A DNA stretch of 64,000 bases from Nicotiana tabacum (lineage: Eukaryota; Streptophyta; Magnoliopsida; Solanales; Solanaceae). A program made the translations under genes and the position numbers. Position 1 is the stretch's first letter; every line of letters begins with the position of its first letter. Below are positions 21,179 through 34,200 of this stretch, piece after piece. Location: contig NC_134085.1 of the NCBI RefSeq assembly GCF_000715075.1, forward strand, positions 139,337,560-139,401,559, read 5' to 3'. The notes below the pieces were generated by a model. That model was given only the letters and a program-made list of their open reading frames with translations, ran no database searches and was not told the origin of the DNA.

Positions 21179-24100
21179 TCAACTGACGAACCTCAAGTCT
21201 AGGATGGCTACCGGCTCCTCCTCATAGGTCAAGTCCTTCTCCAATTGGATAGTGCTAAAGTCTAACACATGGGATGGATCGCCGTGATACTTCCGAAGCA
21301 TAGACATATGAAACACTAGGTGCACAGCTGATAAACTCAGCGGCAACGCAAGTATGTAAGCCACCTCTCTCACTCGATCAAGATTCTCAAAAGGACCAAT
21401 AAATCTAGGGCTTAGCTTTCCCTTCTTCCCAAATCTCCTTACGCCCTTCATGGGCGATACCCGAAGCAACACTCGCTCTCCGACCATGAATGCCACATCA
21501 CGAATCTTGCGGTTGGCATAACTCTTTTGCCTGGACTGACTGTACAAAGCATGTCTTGAATGATCTTAACTTTATCCAAGGAATACTATACTAGATGTAC
21601 CCAACAATGGAGCCTCTCCCGGCTCAAACCATTCGACTGGCGACCGACACTACCTACCATATAATGCCTCATAGGGAGCCATCTGGATGCTCGACTAGTA
21701 ACTGTTGTTGTAGACAAACTCTGCTAATGGTAAGAACTAATCCCAAGAACCTCCAAAGTCAATAACACATGCTCGGAGCATATCCTCCAAAATCTGAATA
21801 GTACACTCGGATTGTCCGTCCGTCTGAGGATGAAATGTTGTGCTCAACTCGACCCGAGTACCCAACTCGCACTAAACTGCCCTCCAGAAGAGGTAAACTG
21901 CGTACCTCAGTCAGAAATAATAGTCACGGGCACACCATGAAGATGAACAATCTCCTAGATATAAATCTCTGCCAACCGCTCAGAAGAATAGGAAACTGCC
22001 ACAGAAATGAAATGTGTTGACTTAGTCAGCCTATCCACAATAACCCACACTGTGTCGAACTTCCTGTGAGTCCGTGGGAGTCCAACAACGAAGTCCATAG
22101 TGATATGCTCCCACTTCCACTCAGGAATCTCAATCTTCTAGAATGAACCACCAGGTCTCTGATGCTCGTACTTTACCTACTGACAATTCAAATACCGAGC
22201 TATATACGCAAAAATATCCTTCTTCATTCTCCTCCACCAATAATGTTGCCGAAAGTCCTGATACATCTTAGCGGAGCCCGTATGAATGGAATAGCAGGAA
22301 CTATGGGCCTCTCCTAGAATCAACTCACGAAGTCCACCCACATTAGGCACACAAATACGACCCTGCATCCTCAAAACTCCATCATCTCCGACTGTAACCT
22401 ACTTGGCACCTCCGTGTCGCACTGTGTCTCTAAGGACAAGCAAATGAGGATCATCATACCGCCGATCTCGAATACACTCAAATAATGAAGAACGAGCGAT
22501 TGTGCAAGCTAGAACACGACTGGGCTCTGAAACATCCAACTTCACGAACTGATTGGCTAAGGCCTGAACATCCAAAGAAAGTGGTCTCTTACTGACTGGA
22601 ATATACACAAGACTGCCCATACTGGCTACTATATTGGCCTTTCTCGGATGATACAAGATAGTGATATCATAGTCTTTCAATAGCTCCAACCACCTCCTTT
22701 GCCTCTAATTTAGCTCCTTCTGCTTGAACAAGTATTGCAAACACTTGTGATCCGTGAACACCCCACATGACACGCCATATAAATAATGCCTCCAAATCTT
22801 CAACGCATGAACAATGGCTGCTAGCTCCAAATCATGAACTGGATAATTCTTCTCGTGGATTTTCAACTGTCGTGAAGCATATGCAATAACCTTGCCATTC
22901 TGCGTCAACACCGCACCAAGTCCAATACGAGATGCATCACAATACATTGTATATCACCATAAACCTATAGGCAATACCAACACCGGTGCCGTAGTCAAAG
23001 CTGTCTTGAGCTTCTGAAAGCTCGCCTTACACTCGTCCGACCACCTGAACTGGGCACCCTTCTGGGTCAACCTGATCGTCGGGGCTGCAATAGATGAAAA
23101 CCCCTCCAGAAACTGACGGTAATAGCCCGCCAAGCCTAAGAAACTACGGATCTCTGTAGCTAATATGGGTCTAGGCCAGTCCTTGACTGCCGCAATCTTC
23201 TTAGGATCCACCTGAATACCCTTTGTTGATACAACATGACCCAAGAATGCAACTAAACTCAACCAAAACTCACATTTCAATAATTTAGCATATAACTGAC
23301 TGTCTCTTAAAGTCTGGAGAACAACTCGAAGGTGCTGCTCATGCTACTCCTGGCTATGGGAATAGACCAAATATTATTAATGAAGACAATCACGAAGGAA
23401 TCCAAATATTGCTTGAACACTCGGTTTATCAAATCCATGAAAGCTTCTGGGGCATTTTTCAACCTAAATGACATCACTAAGAACTCATAATACATGTACC
23501 GAGTGCAAAAAGCTGTCTTAGGGACATCAGATGCCCTAATCCTCAACTGATGATAGCTAAATCTCAAATCAATCTTCAAAAACACTTTGGCCCTCTAAAG
23601 CTGATCAAACAAATAATCAATCCTCGGCAATGGATACTTATTCTTGATTGTGACCTTGTTCAACTGTCGATAGTCTATGCACATCCTCATCGATCCGTCC
23701 TTCTTCTTAACAAACAACATCAGCGCACCCCAAGGCGAGACACTAGGTCTAATAAAGCCTTTATCAAGAAAGTCCTGCAACTGTTCTTTCAATTCCTTTA
23801 ACTCTGGCGGGGCCATACGATATGGCGGGATAGAAATAGGCTGAGTGCCCGGAGCCAAATCAATGCAAAAGTCAATATCCCTTTCAGGTGGCATCCCCGA
23901 TAGGTCTGAAGGGAATACCTCTGGAAACTCACAAAGAACGGGCACAAAATCCATAGAAAGAACCTCAGCACTAGAATTACGAACATATGCCAAATAATCC
24001 AAACATCCCTTTTCAACCAAACGCCGAGCCTTTATATAAGAAACAACCCTACTGACAGAATGACTGGAGTCCCTCTCCACTCTAATCGAGGAATACCCGG

Positions 24101-24361
24101 CAAGGCTAAGGTCACAGTCTTGGCGTGATAGTCCAATACAACATGATAAGGGGATAACCAGTCCATCCCTAAAATGACATCGAAGTCTACCATATCGAGA
24201 AGTAAGAGATCTACACGGGTTTCAAGACCCCCAATAATAACCACACACAAGCGATAGACTCGATCTACAACAATAGAATTGCCCACCGGTGTAGACACAT
24301 ATACAGGTGCACTCAAAGAATCACGAGGCACAACCAGATAAGGGGCAAAATAAGATGACAC
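21179..24361 (-). pseudogene. Degraded chromovirus pol of E1 (protease, RT, RNase H, integrase)
   Basis: Order on the minus strand: protease about 24400-24080 ([22 protein letters not shown]), RT about 24000-23300 ([31 protein letters not shown]), RNase H about 22950-22400 ([20 protein letters not shown]), integrase zinc-binding part about 22374-22177, integrase core about 22170-21560 and integrase C-terminus 21547-21179 (LSPRFIGPFE, DLTYEEEPVAILD). Stops and frame changes break it into about eight pieces. Two catalytic sites are also lost: the RT FIDD box reads FINN, and the protease Asp before GSTYS is replaced (FVLGS). It is therefore long dead. Confidence 0.85.
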
Positions 24362-24379
24362 ATAAGAATATGTAGATCC

Positions 24380-25040
24380 TAGAACAAATAAACTAAAGCA
24401 TCTCTACTGCATACTGAAATCGTACATGTAATCACTCCATCGAAGGCCCCGGTCTCAAGTCTGGCTGGGATAGCATAACATCGGGACTGGGCCCCATCAC
24501 TCTGAACTACATCCTGAGGATGACCTCCTGCTGGCTGGACTCCACCTCTAGCTGCCTGACCTCCACCTCTAACACCTCGACCCCTACCTCTAACTGGCTA
24601 CACAGGCGGTAGAACACTCGGTGCCTAAACTATGGCACGGGAACCCTGATGCTAAGAACTGTTCGACGTACGAGGGCAAAATCTAGCAATATACCTCATA
24701 TCACCACAAGTGTAACAAGCCCTCGGCTGCTGAGACTACTGACCCTGACGACCTGAGTAATTACCCTGAAAACTCTGAAGCGGAGGTCCACTAATAGGAA
24801 CTGATGGTGCACTGTAGGGCAACTGATCGGAATACTGCATATGAGAACCACATCCACCTAGAGCACCGTTAGAAGCCTGAAGTGCTGAATGACGGGGCCT
24901 CTTGTCAAACCCCTGACCACTCCCCTGTGATAGAACCATCTCAACTCTCCTGGCCACATTGGGCGCATCCTGAAAAGAAATCTCGCTCCTTATTGGGCCT
25001 TCAAGGATGAAATTACCCTACTAGGAAGATAATGAATCAA
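24380..25040 (-). pseudogene. E1 gag, C-terminal part only
   Basis: Encodes MARRVEMVLSQGSGQGF and a Ser/Pro/Gln-rich tail, then a zinc knuckle CYTCGDMRYIARFC whose His is replaced by Tyr, and a Gly/Arg-rich stretch (VRGRGRGVRGG). Stops interrupt the frame. It is paralogous to the E2 gag segment near 25990-25560. The 5' limit near 25005-25040 is the fusion point with E2. Confidence 0.7.
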
Positions 25041-25049
25041 ACCTCGCCA

Positions 25050-26943
25050 TTCAATCCGTGGCATACCCAGTATAGCCAATGCCACTGTCTTAGCATGATA
25101 GTCCCGAATAGCACGACAAAGAGATAGTCAATCCATGCCCAAAATAACGTCAAAGTATACCATACATAATAACAACAGTTTCACTCGGGTCTCCAGACCC
25201 CCAATAGTCACCACACATGACCTGTACACATGGTCTACAACCATAGTATTGCCCACCGGAGTAGATACATGAACAGGTGAAACAATAGACTCATGGGGTG
25301 TATCCAAATAACGAGCAAAGTATGATGACACATAAGGAAAGGTGGAACCGTGATCAAATAATACACAGAAGCATCTCTGTGGCAGACTGAGACAATACCT
25401 GTAATAACAACATCGGAAGCAATAGCATCGGGTCTAGATGGAAGTTCATATAAATGGGCCTGACCACCACCTGATAGACCTGCCCCTCTAGGATGGCCTC
25501 TAGCTGACTGACCTCCACCCCTAGCTGGTTGGGTGGGTGGTGGTGAAGTAACTGGCGCTGAAGCCGATGGCTGACCCTTCTGCTGAGATGAAATCGCAAG
25601 ATGACAAGGACACTGCCTCTACATATCCCATCTCTCCACACTCATAGCAACTCCTAAGTGTTGGAGACGGGGACTGAAGGGGACCCCTAGCACCAGAATG
25701 ACTAGCAGATGCACCTGGCATAGAAGAGCCCTGAACTGATGGAGCACGGGATGAACTCTGAGCTAGAAGGGCACTAAGTGATGACTGGTCCTAATGAGAA
25801 CTATGACCTACTGATGCCCCACAATAACCTGGGTGAGCTGGCTGAGCATGCTTGAATGGACGACCTCTTTCATGCTGAAACTTACCTCTCGAAGGAGCAC
25901 CACCATAGCTACCAGATCCTCGAGGCCTCTTGTCCTCCCTCTCATCTCGCTCCTAGCAACGAACTGACTCAATCTCACGAGATATGTCTACAACCTCCTC
26001 AAAAGTAGCTCTAGTCACCCTCTCTCTGGTCATGAGAATACGAAGCTGATAAGTGAGGCCATCCACAAACCTCCTAATCCTCTCTCTCTCTATCTATGGG
26101 AACCAACCAAATCGCATGACGAGCTAACTCGGAGAACCTCATCTCATATTATGTCATAGTCATCTCTCCCTAACACAACCACTTAAACTGCCTACACAGC
26201 TCCTCTCTGCGAGACTGCGGTACATACTTCTCCAACAAGAGAACAGAGAGATGCTGCCAGGTAAGGGGTACTGCACTAATAGGCCTACACCTCTCAAAAG
26301 CCTCCCACCAAGTGAAGGCAACTCCATAAAAGTGAAAAGTAGTGAAAGCGACCCCGCTGGTCTCCATAATACTCGTTGTATGAAGCATCCTCTGACACTT
26401 ATCCAAGAAACCTTAAGCATCCTCTCCCTCTACACCACTGAAAGTCGGAGGCTGAAGTCTACCAAACCTCTCCAACCTGTGCTGCTCGTCCTCTAGCATG
26501 ACAAGAGTTACATAATCCTGAGCAGCTGCAACTAGCTGGGCTGGATATGCCCCCATTGTCTGAAGTCCCTACACGACCTGCTCAGGTGAACGAGCGGTGG
26601 GAGTCTAAGTGCCTCCCCCGGCCTGAGAAGTAGTTGCGGCTGTAGTAACTGAGACTGTCTAAGCTAGGCCAGTGCAAACTAATAGAATCTGAGCCAAGGC
26701 CTCCTGAAATCCCGGAATCACAATGGGCACAGCTGGTGCCTGAGCTGGTGCTGCTGGAGCATCCACAACTGGGACCTGATCCTGAATTGGGGTGGCTAGT
26801 GGATCTGCAGATGCTTCCCTAGCTACTGTGTGGGCCACAACCCTGCTCCTACCGCGACCACGACCGCATCCTCGGCCTCTAGTGGCCACAGATGGTGGTA
26901 CTGGTGGTCGTCCATCCTGACCAGTAGTGTGTGTCCTCACCAT
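25050..26943 (-). pseudogene. E2 gag-protease, degraded
   Basis: ATG at 26943 starts MVRTHTTGQDGRPPVP, followed by a basic Arg/Gly tract (RGRGCGRGRGRSR) typical of chromovirus gag N-termini and Pro/Ala-rich sequence. The capsid-like core lies near 26420-26160 (TWWEAFER, LEKYVPQSRREELCRQF). A zinc knuckle remnant (CYECGEMGYVEA) lies near 25640. The protease follows, with the active-site stretch FDHGSTFPYVSS at about 25364-25329 and ILGMD near 25130. Several stops and shifts occur. The protease duplicates the E1 protease at 24361-24080, proving two elements. Confidence 0.8.
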
Positions 26944-27120
26944 CTAGTGAGAGAGTAGAATAACAAAAGTTTAGTACTCGGATCAACAATTTCGCACGAC
27001 AAGAATTTCAAGAATATGAAGTTTTTCCTAAAGGTTCTGCAGCCTCTCGAGGATAAATACAAACATCTCTGTACCGATCCACGAGACTCTAGTAACCTGC
27101 TCATGACTCGTGAGACCTAT

Positions 27121-27125
27121 GTAAC
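27121..27125. repeat. Target duplication of solo LTR A, left
   Basis: GTAAC, identical to 30180-30184. Confidence 0.85.
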
Positions 27126-30100
27126 TGTCACGACCCGATTTCACACCCTCGAGGGCCGTGATGGCACCTACTGGTGAAACCTAGGCAAGCCAAATTATCC
27201 TAATTACTTAACCTTTTCCAGTTTTAAACTATTATTAGTGATGAGTAGATATCATGCAAATAGCGAAAATAATTAAGCAGAAGACAAAATCTGACAACTT
27301 ATCTTAATACAAAACTGCGGAAGTCTAAATACAACTCTACCCAGAATTTGGTGTCATAGCTTCACAGACGGTCTAAGAATACTACATACAAAGTCTGAAA
27401 GATAAAATATACATTGTTTCTGAAATGAGTAAAGGAAACAGGATAAAGAAAAAAAGATAGGAGGTGACGCCAAGGCCCGTGGACGTCTGCAGGACTACCT
27501 CGTGTCGCCTGTGTGGGCTGAAGACAGCACCCTCACTACGGTCCAAGCACTCCAGTATCAGTATCTGCATACAGTGCAGAGTGTAGTATCAGCACAACCG
27601 ACCCCATGTGCTGGTAAGTGCCTAGCCTAACCTCGGCGAAGTAGTGACGAAGCTAGGACCAGACTACCAAATAAACCTGTCCAATATAGCGTACAAAAAT
27701 AATAGGAAGCAGATAACAATGATGGCAACAATGATCAACCAGTGATATAAATAGCATGCAATAAGAACACCATAAATGTTTCTCAACAAATAATAGATAC
27801 AAGTGCAATCAATTTATCAAGTCCTTCAAATATAAATCTTTCGTCTATAAATCCTTCAAGTAATAATTTCTAAGATAATATGATTTTCAATGAATATATT
27901 TCCTTTAAATAAATATCTTTCAAATAAGCATCATTCGAATATAATTCTTTCGAGTAAAGGTCACCTTGTGACGCCTCATTCACTTAACATAAAGTAGAGT
28001 ACAACTTCCAACCCAATTAGGAAATCAACAAGAAAAGATGAAGTTATTTTTAGAAATCATTTGATAAAGAAGATACCCTTTTCAATTAAAGTAAAATATC
28101 GAATGAATCATTACCTTTAATACGAGAAATCAATAAATCAAAACATAGTAGAAATTCCTTTTTAGGTAAAGTACAACCTCAAACAATTTAAGGAAAATTT
28201 AATTGAGAAATCAATTGACTTAAAAATGTAACAACTGTTGAAATTTGGAGTATTGACCATAAAAAGGTGGTAAAAACAGAATATTAAGAGAATTATAAAG
28301 GAATCAAAATCCAACCACTAACAAGATAAGGAAACAAAGGCAAATTTCACCTTCTTTTCACATCTTGTTGCAGGAGTGCAACCCGATCCCATTTCCTGTA
28401 TCTCATGGCAGGCGTGCCACCCGCTCCCATTTTATGTATCTCGTGGTAGGCGTACCACCCGCTCCCATTTCATTATATCTTGTGGTAGGCATACCACCCA
28501 CTCCCATTTCATTATATCTTGTGGTAGGCGTACCACCCGCTCCCATTTCATTATATCTTGTGGTAGGCGTACCACCCGCTCCCAGTTACAAGCCAACAAT
28601 AATCACAAGGAATCCCGGCAAGGGAACAAGAGCAATATAACAACTTCCCGGCAAGGGAACAATGATATTTCAACAACATCCCGGTAAGGGAATAATACTA
28701 TCAAAACAAACATTCCGGCAAGGGAACAATAATATCAAACAAACATCCCGGCAAGGGAACAATGGTGATAATAACATATGAAGCGCAATAAACCACAACG
28801 GAGTCATAACAATTATAATACAAGACTCACGGGCATGCTTGAAACCAACGTATAGATACTCGTCACCATGCCTATGCGTCGTACTCCACAATTAACATGT
28901 AGCAAATAAGACACAACTCCTAATCCCTCAAGCTAAGGTTAGACCAAACACTTACCTCGCTTTGCAACCAAGTCAAAATTTCAACAAGCCTTTGTCTCGC
29001 GAATTCGTGCCCGAAATTCTCAAATCTAGTCATAAACAATTCGATTCAGTCAATAAAAATTATAGAAATTAATTTCATATGAAATTCTACATTTTTCATT
29101 AAAAATCCGAAATTGCACTAAAATTCGTCCGTGGGGCCCACGTCTCGGAACCCGACAAAAATTACGGAATATGAAACTCCATCCAACCACGAGTCCAACC
29201 ATACTAATTTTACTAAAATATGACATCAACTCGGCCCTCAAATCTTCAAATTAAACCAAGAGGATTTTCAAGATTTTCTCAACTAAAATCACCAATCAAA
29301 TGACAAAACTAGTAATAGATTCGGGTAATCTAACCAAAATTAAGTTAAGAACTTACCCCGTTGTTTTCTCTGAAAATTTCCCAAAAATCGCCTCACCGTT
29401 CTGGTACTGTTCACACACTGTTCACCGGCACTATTCATGGGGGCACTGTTCACGAGGCACTATTCACGGGCTGTAAAAAAAAGACAACAGCTTCCCAAAG
29501 AGAATTTCAATAGCTTTTGCTACCCGTTGACCTTCCGAAATCTACCCAAGACCCTCGGGACTTTAACAAAATACACCAACAAGTGCTAAAACATGATACT
29601 GACTTAGTCGAAACCTCAAATCGCATCAAATAATGCTAAAACCCTGAATCACACCCCAATTCAAGCCTAATGAAACTAAGAATGTCCAACTTTTATATTC
29701 GATGCAAAAACCTATCAAATCAAGTCCGATTGACTTCAAATTTTGCACACCAGTTATAAATGACATAACAAAGCTATGAAATTTTCAGAACTGGATTCCG
29801 ACCCCGATATCAAAAGGTCAAATCTCCGTTCAAACTTAAGAAATCTTTAACCTTAGATTTCTAGATTCCGTTAAATGGTGATAATTTGATCTAGGGACCT
29901 CCAAATTCAATTTCGGGCATATGACCAAGTCCCAAATCACGATACGGAACTACCAAATGGTTAAAACTTTTATCCGGGTTTATTTGCCCAAAATGTTGAC
30001 CGAAGTTAATTCAGTTGAGTTTTAAAGCTCTAGTTCACAATTTAATCCATTTTTCACATAAGAACCTTCCGAAAAATTATACGGATTGCGCATGCAAGTC

Positions 30101-30179
30101 GAGGATTTATAGCGCTTTTCAAGGTCTTAAAATACTGAGATAACTATTTAATTTAAAGATGACATTTTGGGTCATCACA
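27126..30179. mobile_element. Solo LTR A of a chromovirus (3.05 kb)
   Basis: Starts TGTCACGACCCGATTTCACA, ends GGGTCATCACA, and is flanked on both sides by GTAAC. It has no internal region. Excising it with one GTAAC joins the E2 leader so that the minus strand reads TGGTATCAGAGCCTAGGTTA directly on into the leader. It therefore formed by LTR-LTR recombination of an element inserted in E2. Confidence 0.9.
28365..28760. repeat. Tandem repeats in solo LTR A
   Basis: Five units of about 40 bp around GTGGTAGGCGTACCACCCGC (28370-28590), itself partly palindromic. Then come four to five units of about 35 bp around CCCGGCAAGGGAACAATAAT (28610-28760). Confidence 0.85.
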
Positions 30180-30184
30180 GTAAC
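30180..30184. repeat. Target duplication of solo LTR A, right
   Basis: GTAAC, identical to 27121-27125. Confidence 0.85.
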
Positions 30185-30187
30185 CTA

Positions 30188-30200
30188 GGCTCTGATACCA
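30188..30200 (-). other. Primer-binding site of E2 (initiator tRNA-Met type)
   Basis: The minus strand reads TGGTATCAGAGCC, the standard plant retroelement site complementary to the 3' end of initiator tRNA-Met. It lies three bases from the LTR start at 30204. Confidence 0.9.
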
Positions 30201-30203
30201 ACT

Positions 30204-31207
30204 TATCACGACCCTAAACCCAGACCCGGTCGTGATGGTGCCTCTCATGAATACAAGGCCAGATGACAAACACCCAATTCATTTTAAGCAATTAAAATAA
30301 TATAAATTAAGTCTTTAACATAATATTAATCCCGAAGTAAAGGTAAATAAGACAATTTGCGGAATAGACATAGCCCGACATCGGGGTGTCACCAGTCATG
30401 AGCATCTACTAATCGATTTAAAATAGGAAGAGTATACATAGTCAATTACAGAACTAAAACAAGAGAAATATGAGATAGGGGGAGAAGCACTAGGATGCGA
30501 ACGCAGAGCAGCTACCCAGCGAACTCCGAAATCTGCCGGAAGCTCTCAACCCTCGCAAGCAATACCTGAAGTGCCTGAATCTGCATACAGGGCACATGGA
30601 TTAAAGTAAGTACTCCAACTCAGTGAGTAAAAATAATAAATGAAGACTGACCGATAAGAAATCATGTAAAGGCACGTCAACATGCTATAAGGAAGCAGTA
30701 TAAAGCCAGTAAAAGTAATTAAATAATGAAAACATATAAAGTCACCTTAGTTCAGTGTAAGCTTCTTTAAAATACCTCGGGCAGCTAGAAACGATAAACA
30801 TATAAAGAACCGCCCCTCGGGCACAATACCAACAAAATCAGCCCCTCGGGCAGCACATATAACAACACCAAGCCCTCGGGCTATATCTCATATCACAATG
30901 GTTTATCCGCGCTCACTGGGGGTGTGCAGACTCCGGGAGGATCCCCTTACGGCCCAAGCGCAATATGAAGCCATCTCGTGGCATAATCAATAGGCTCTTA
31001 GCCTCATATCAAGCCACCTCGTGGTGTACAACTCAGGCTCTCGGCCTCATAATCATAAATCAGTGTATCCTCACAACACAGGCCCTCGGCCTTACTCAGT
31101 CAGAATCTTATAAACCACTCAGGCAACAGTAAAACATGATGCTCAGCCCAAATTACCATTTAAAATATCATTTAATGTGTTAAAACAAAGTAAACATGGC
31201 TGAGTTA
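30204..31207 (-). repeat. E2 5' LTR, piece 1 of 3
   Basis: Begins TATCACGACCCTAAACCCAG (terminal TG changed to TA) and is cut at 31208 by a Tat-type solo LTR. It includes a short repeat of CCTCGGGCAGC-like units near 30775-30870 and GGCTCTCGGCCTCATA-like units near 30985-31100. Confidence 0.8.
31203..31207. repeat. Target duplication of Tat-type solo LTR X, left
   Basis: AGTTA, repeated at 35771-35775. Confidence 0.8.
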
Positions 31208-34200
31208 TGCCGCGCCCCCTTTTTTCCCTCCGCGAAGAGAGGTCCGGGTTTCGATATTCTATGGGGTATGATAACTCATTTCCTTTTGGGAATTAGGTAT
31301 TTGAAGAGTCGCCACCTAAAGAGTTATGATGCGTTAGGGCACCTAGAGTGATTAACTCTTGGATTGGTTTGCTTTACCAGAGATTTAGGGTAAGGGCTTG
31401 AAATAACCTAGAGGGGAAGGTGTTAGGCACCCCTCTTGGTCCACAAATGTGGGTCCCCGATCGAACTTATATTCACAAATTAGTCCATATAAATAAACAG
31501 TTGAATCAAATAGGTTGCAAGTAAAGTACTTGGGTAACTCAAGTACTAAGATAAAGATTTTTGAACAAGTTGTATAAAACAAAGATTTTAAAATAGAAGA
31601 AGGAATATTGGTAAAAGAGGAGTCCTAGGTTGGTTAGCCTATAGGATCACCCCACATAATGTCCGGTAAACACTCCTCAATGAGGGGCTACACGTGACAT
31701 TAGCCCTTAGTCATCACATCCCATATCTACCCTTCCCATCCCCTTAGTGGTCATGCAAAGCGAGTGTTTGGTCAGCGATCTCTATTGCGTGTTGTTACCC
31801 ATCCCTTCTTAATGGTCCTGGAGAGATTTGGGACCTCTGCCTATAGGTGGTTCTAGTTAGATCCCTAAGTCTTTAAAGGTAAAAATTCTAAGGCGACAGG
31901 CAAAACAACTAGGACTTTGACACATAAGATAAAAGGGAGCAAATATAGGCTCAAAGTTTCCTCCTCAAACAAGGCACACAAACAGCACGACTCAAACACA
32001 ATTAAGGGCTTTTATTAAATAGTATCCTAAGGCAGGATATCTAGGTGAATATGCAGAAAATAAACAACTTATTTTTATAAACTCGGGAGTGATGACCTTA
32101 GCAATTGCCTAATTGTTTTAAAAAGCCTGTTAAGATCAGAAAGACACATAAACAACTTTAGAATTGCAAGTTTTGGAAAAAATGCCCTACAGGCTTGCCT
32201 ACGCGGAACACTGATAACTATGTCTTATAGTGGAACAAGGCGATTTTTAAGATGAACTTTTAATACCTATAGGCATGATGTCTAGTGAAATGAGTCAGTT
32301 TTGAAAGAACTTGCTTCAGGAAATATACCACTTAATTAAACCAATTCAGAAGTAGACTAAAACATGGAATAAGTTGATTCTATTAAAAGGCAGAATTTCT
32401 AGTCTGATTCCCTATAGGCATGATATCTAATTTTAATACTGATTTTAAGGACTTGAAGGCATGATGACACATGGAAACATACATAAATACTGGTCATAAC
32501 AGAATCTGGGTCAAATTACATCCTATAGGCATGATATCTACTTGTTAGGCTGATTTTAAGGCTTGTAAACCTGATTTTATTACGGAATTATTTGAAACCT
32601 ATAGGCATGATTTCTAATATGGTGAGATAAACGTGACAACATGTAGAGTCATATAAGCATGATTTCTACTTGGTAAGGCAATCAGATTTAAAATGTAAAG
32701 TCCTATGAGCATGATCTCTACCCGTATTACCCCCATAAACATGCAACTACCCATCCCTTTCACTAATTACCCCAATATTTGTTTACAAGTTATTATAGGC
32801 CATATGAATAAATTACATAAGTAAATAAGAAAAGAAGAAGTTATTCTATAGGGAGCCTTCAGTTAGGCCCAGGTTTCCAAAGCCTCCAATAGCCTCAAAT
32901 GCCTCAATTCCATAGACAAAATCATACTCTAGGTGCATTAAAGTTCCCTAAAGATCTCAAGGATCCCGGACAGTGCTTACACCTAGACTTAGTAACCAAA
33001 ATTAAATAAGTGCAGTATGGAAGGGCCAGCCTCAGTATGCCCGAGTTTAGAGGGTTCTCAAGAGGATTCCAAGGCAGTACACATACTGGAAGGGGCAGAA
33101 CTTATTGACTTAGAGTAAAGTGAAAGTGTTTGACACGCGTTGAAAGGTTTTAATAAAAAAAACTATATTGAAAGAAAGTTTGTTTGAAAATAATTTAGTA
33201 AAATAATAGAGACAGTTTGAAAAGAGATTGGAGTAGTGAACAAAAGTCCAAACACAACACCTTTAAAACTGGTTCATACACAGCCAGGAACCAAAGCAAG
33301 TTCAGTAGTCAAAAACAGGGATCAGGGGATCTGGGGATACATAGAGCACTTGATTGTAAGCACATAAAAGGTTTTAGGAATTGGTACAGACATGCTCAGA
33401 TACAACTGATCAGACATGGTCACAGAACCAGCAATCCTTAAGGGGGTTCAGTATAGACAACATGATTTAAGAATTAATCCTGGATTCATACAAGTTAGGA
33501 GGGCATACTACATTGAGGGGATTCATACCAGAAACCAGATAGTGCAAAAAAGACTACACAAAAGGGGGAACATGCTCATACTGATCCTAAGGATGGGTTT
33601 CATAATATGCTAATTATGTAGGTACATTAACTACAAGTTTCACAACAAAACCATAAATAGAAGTAAACTAGAAACCGGATGAACTGAAGCAATAAAAGAA
33701 CCATATTGTTGTTGGAACTTGAATTGAAACTAGAACATACCAGTAAAGAAGACAGTAAGCAAAGTGAAAGAGCAGGAGAACACAATGGTTAGCCTTGGTT
33801 TGCAGCCGGCTAACTTAAGATAGTAGCAAATAGCACAAAAGAGAGCAGAAAGTTTAAGTGTGAGAGAGAGGGAGAATTTTTTGAACCAAGAGTGTTCGTC
33901 CGTTGTGTTAATGAAAGACTAAGGTATTTATAGTTTGAAAGCAAGTAGCAAATAAGGTAAAAAAAATCAAAGTTCATCAATAATTGTGGAACTCAGAATC
34001 AGTCAGTCAGGAAATCAAAGTAGGTACTCCCCTTAAGTTAAGGGAATTACTCAAATGGTAAGAACAAGTGATAAGTAAGGAATGAAATCAGTGTATGACT
34101 ATAACGAAAGATTCAAATTCAGTAAGTATATGGTAGACAATTAGGCTAAATTCAAAAAACTCCCATTAAGGAAATAGTTCAGTAAGAATAAAGTACCACA

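Larger units (their letters stand above)
18385..25040 (-). mobile_element. Chromovirus (Tekay/Del-like Ty3) E1, 3' part
   Basis: Minus-strand element with 3' LTR 18385-21010, polypurine tract 21011-21022 (AGAGGTGGAGAA on the minus strand), degraded pol, protease and the C-terminal half of gag. It stops near 25040 inside gag, where a second related element (E2) begins with protease sequence. No own 5' LTR remains. The bases left of the LTR (GTTTT) do not match those right of the E2 LTR (GTAAA), as expected for a recombinant rather than a single insertion. Confidence 0.75.

Noticed and set aside
28365..28687. Repetitive small ORFs in solo LTR A
   Set aside because: Translations of the 40-bp LTR repeat; no protein family.
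18385..30179. A single chromovirus with LTRs 18385-21010 and 27126-30179
   Set aside because: 27126-30179 has its own GTAAC duplication and interrupts a leader that continues at 30185. The interior also holds two protease copies.
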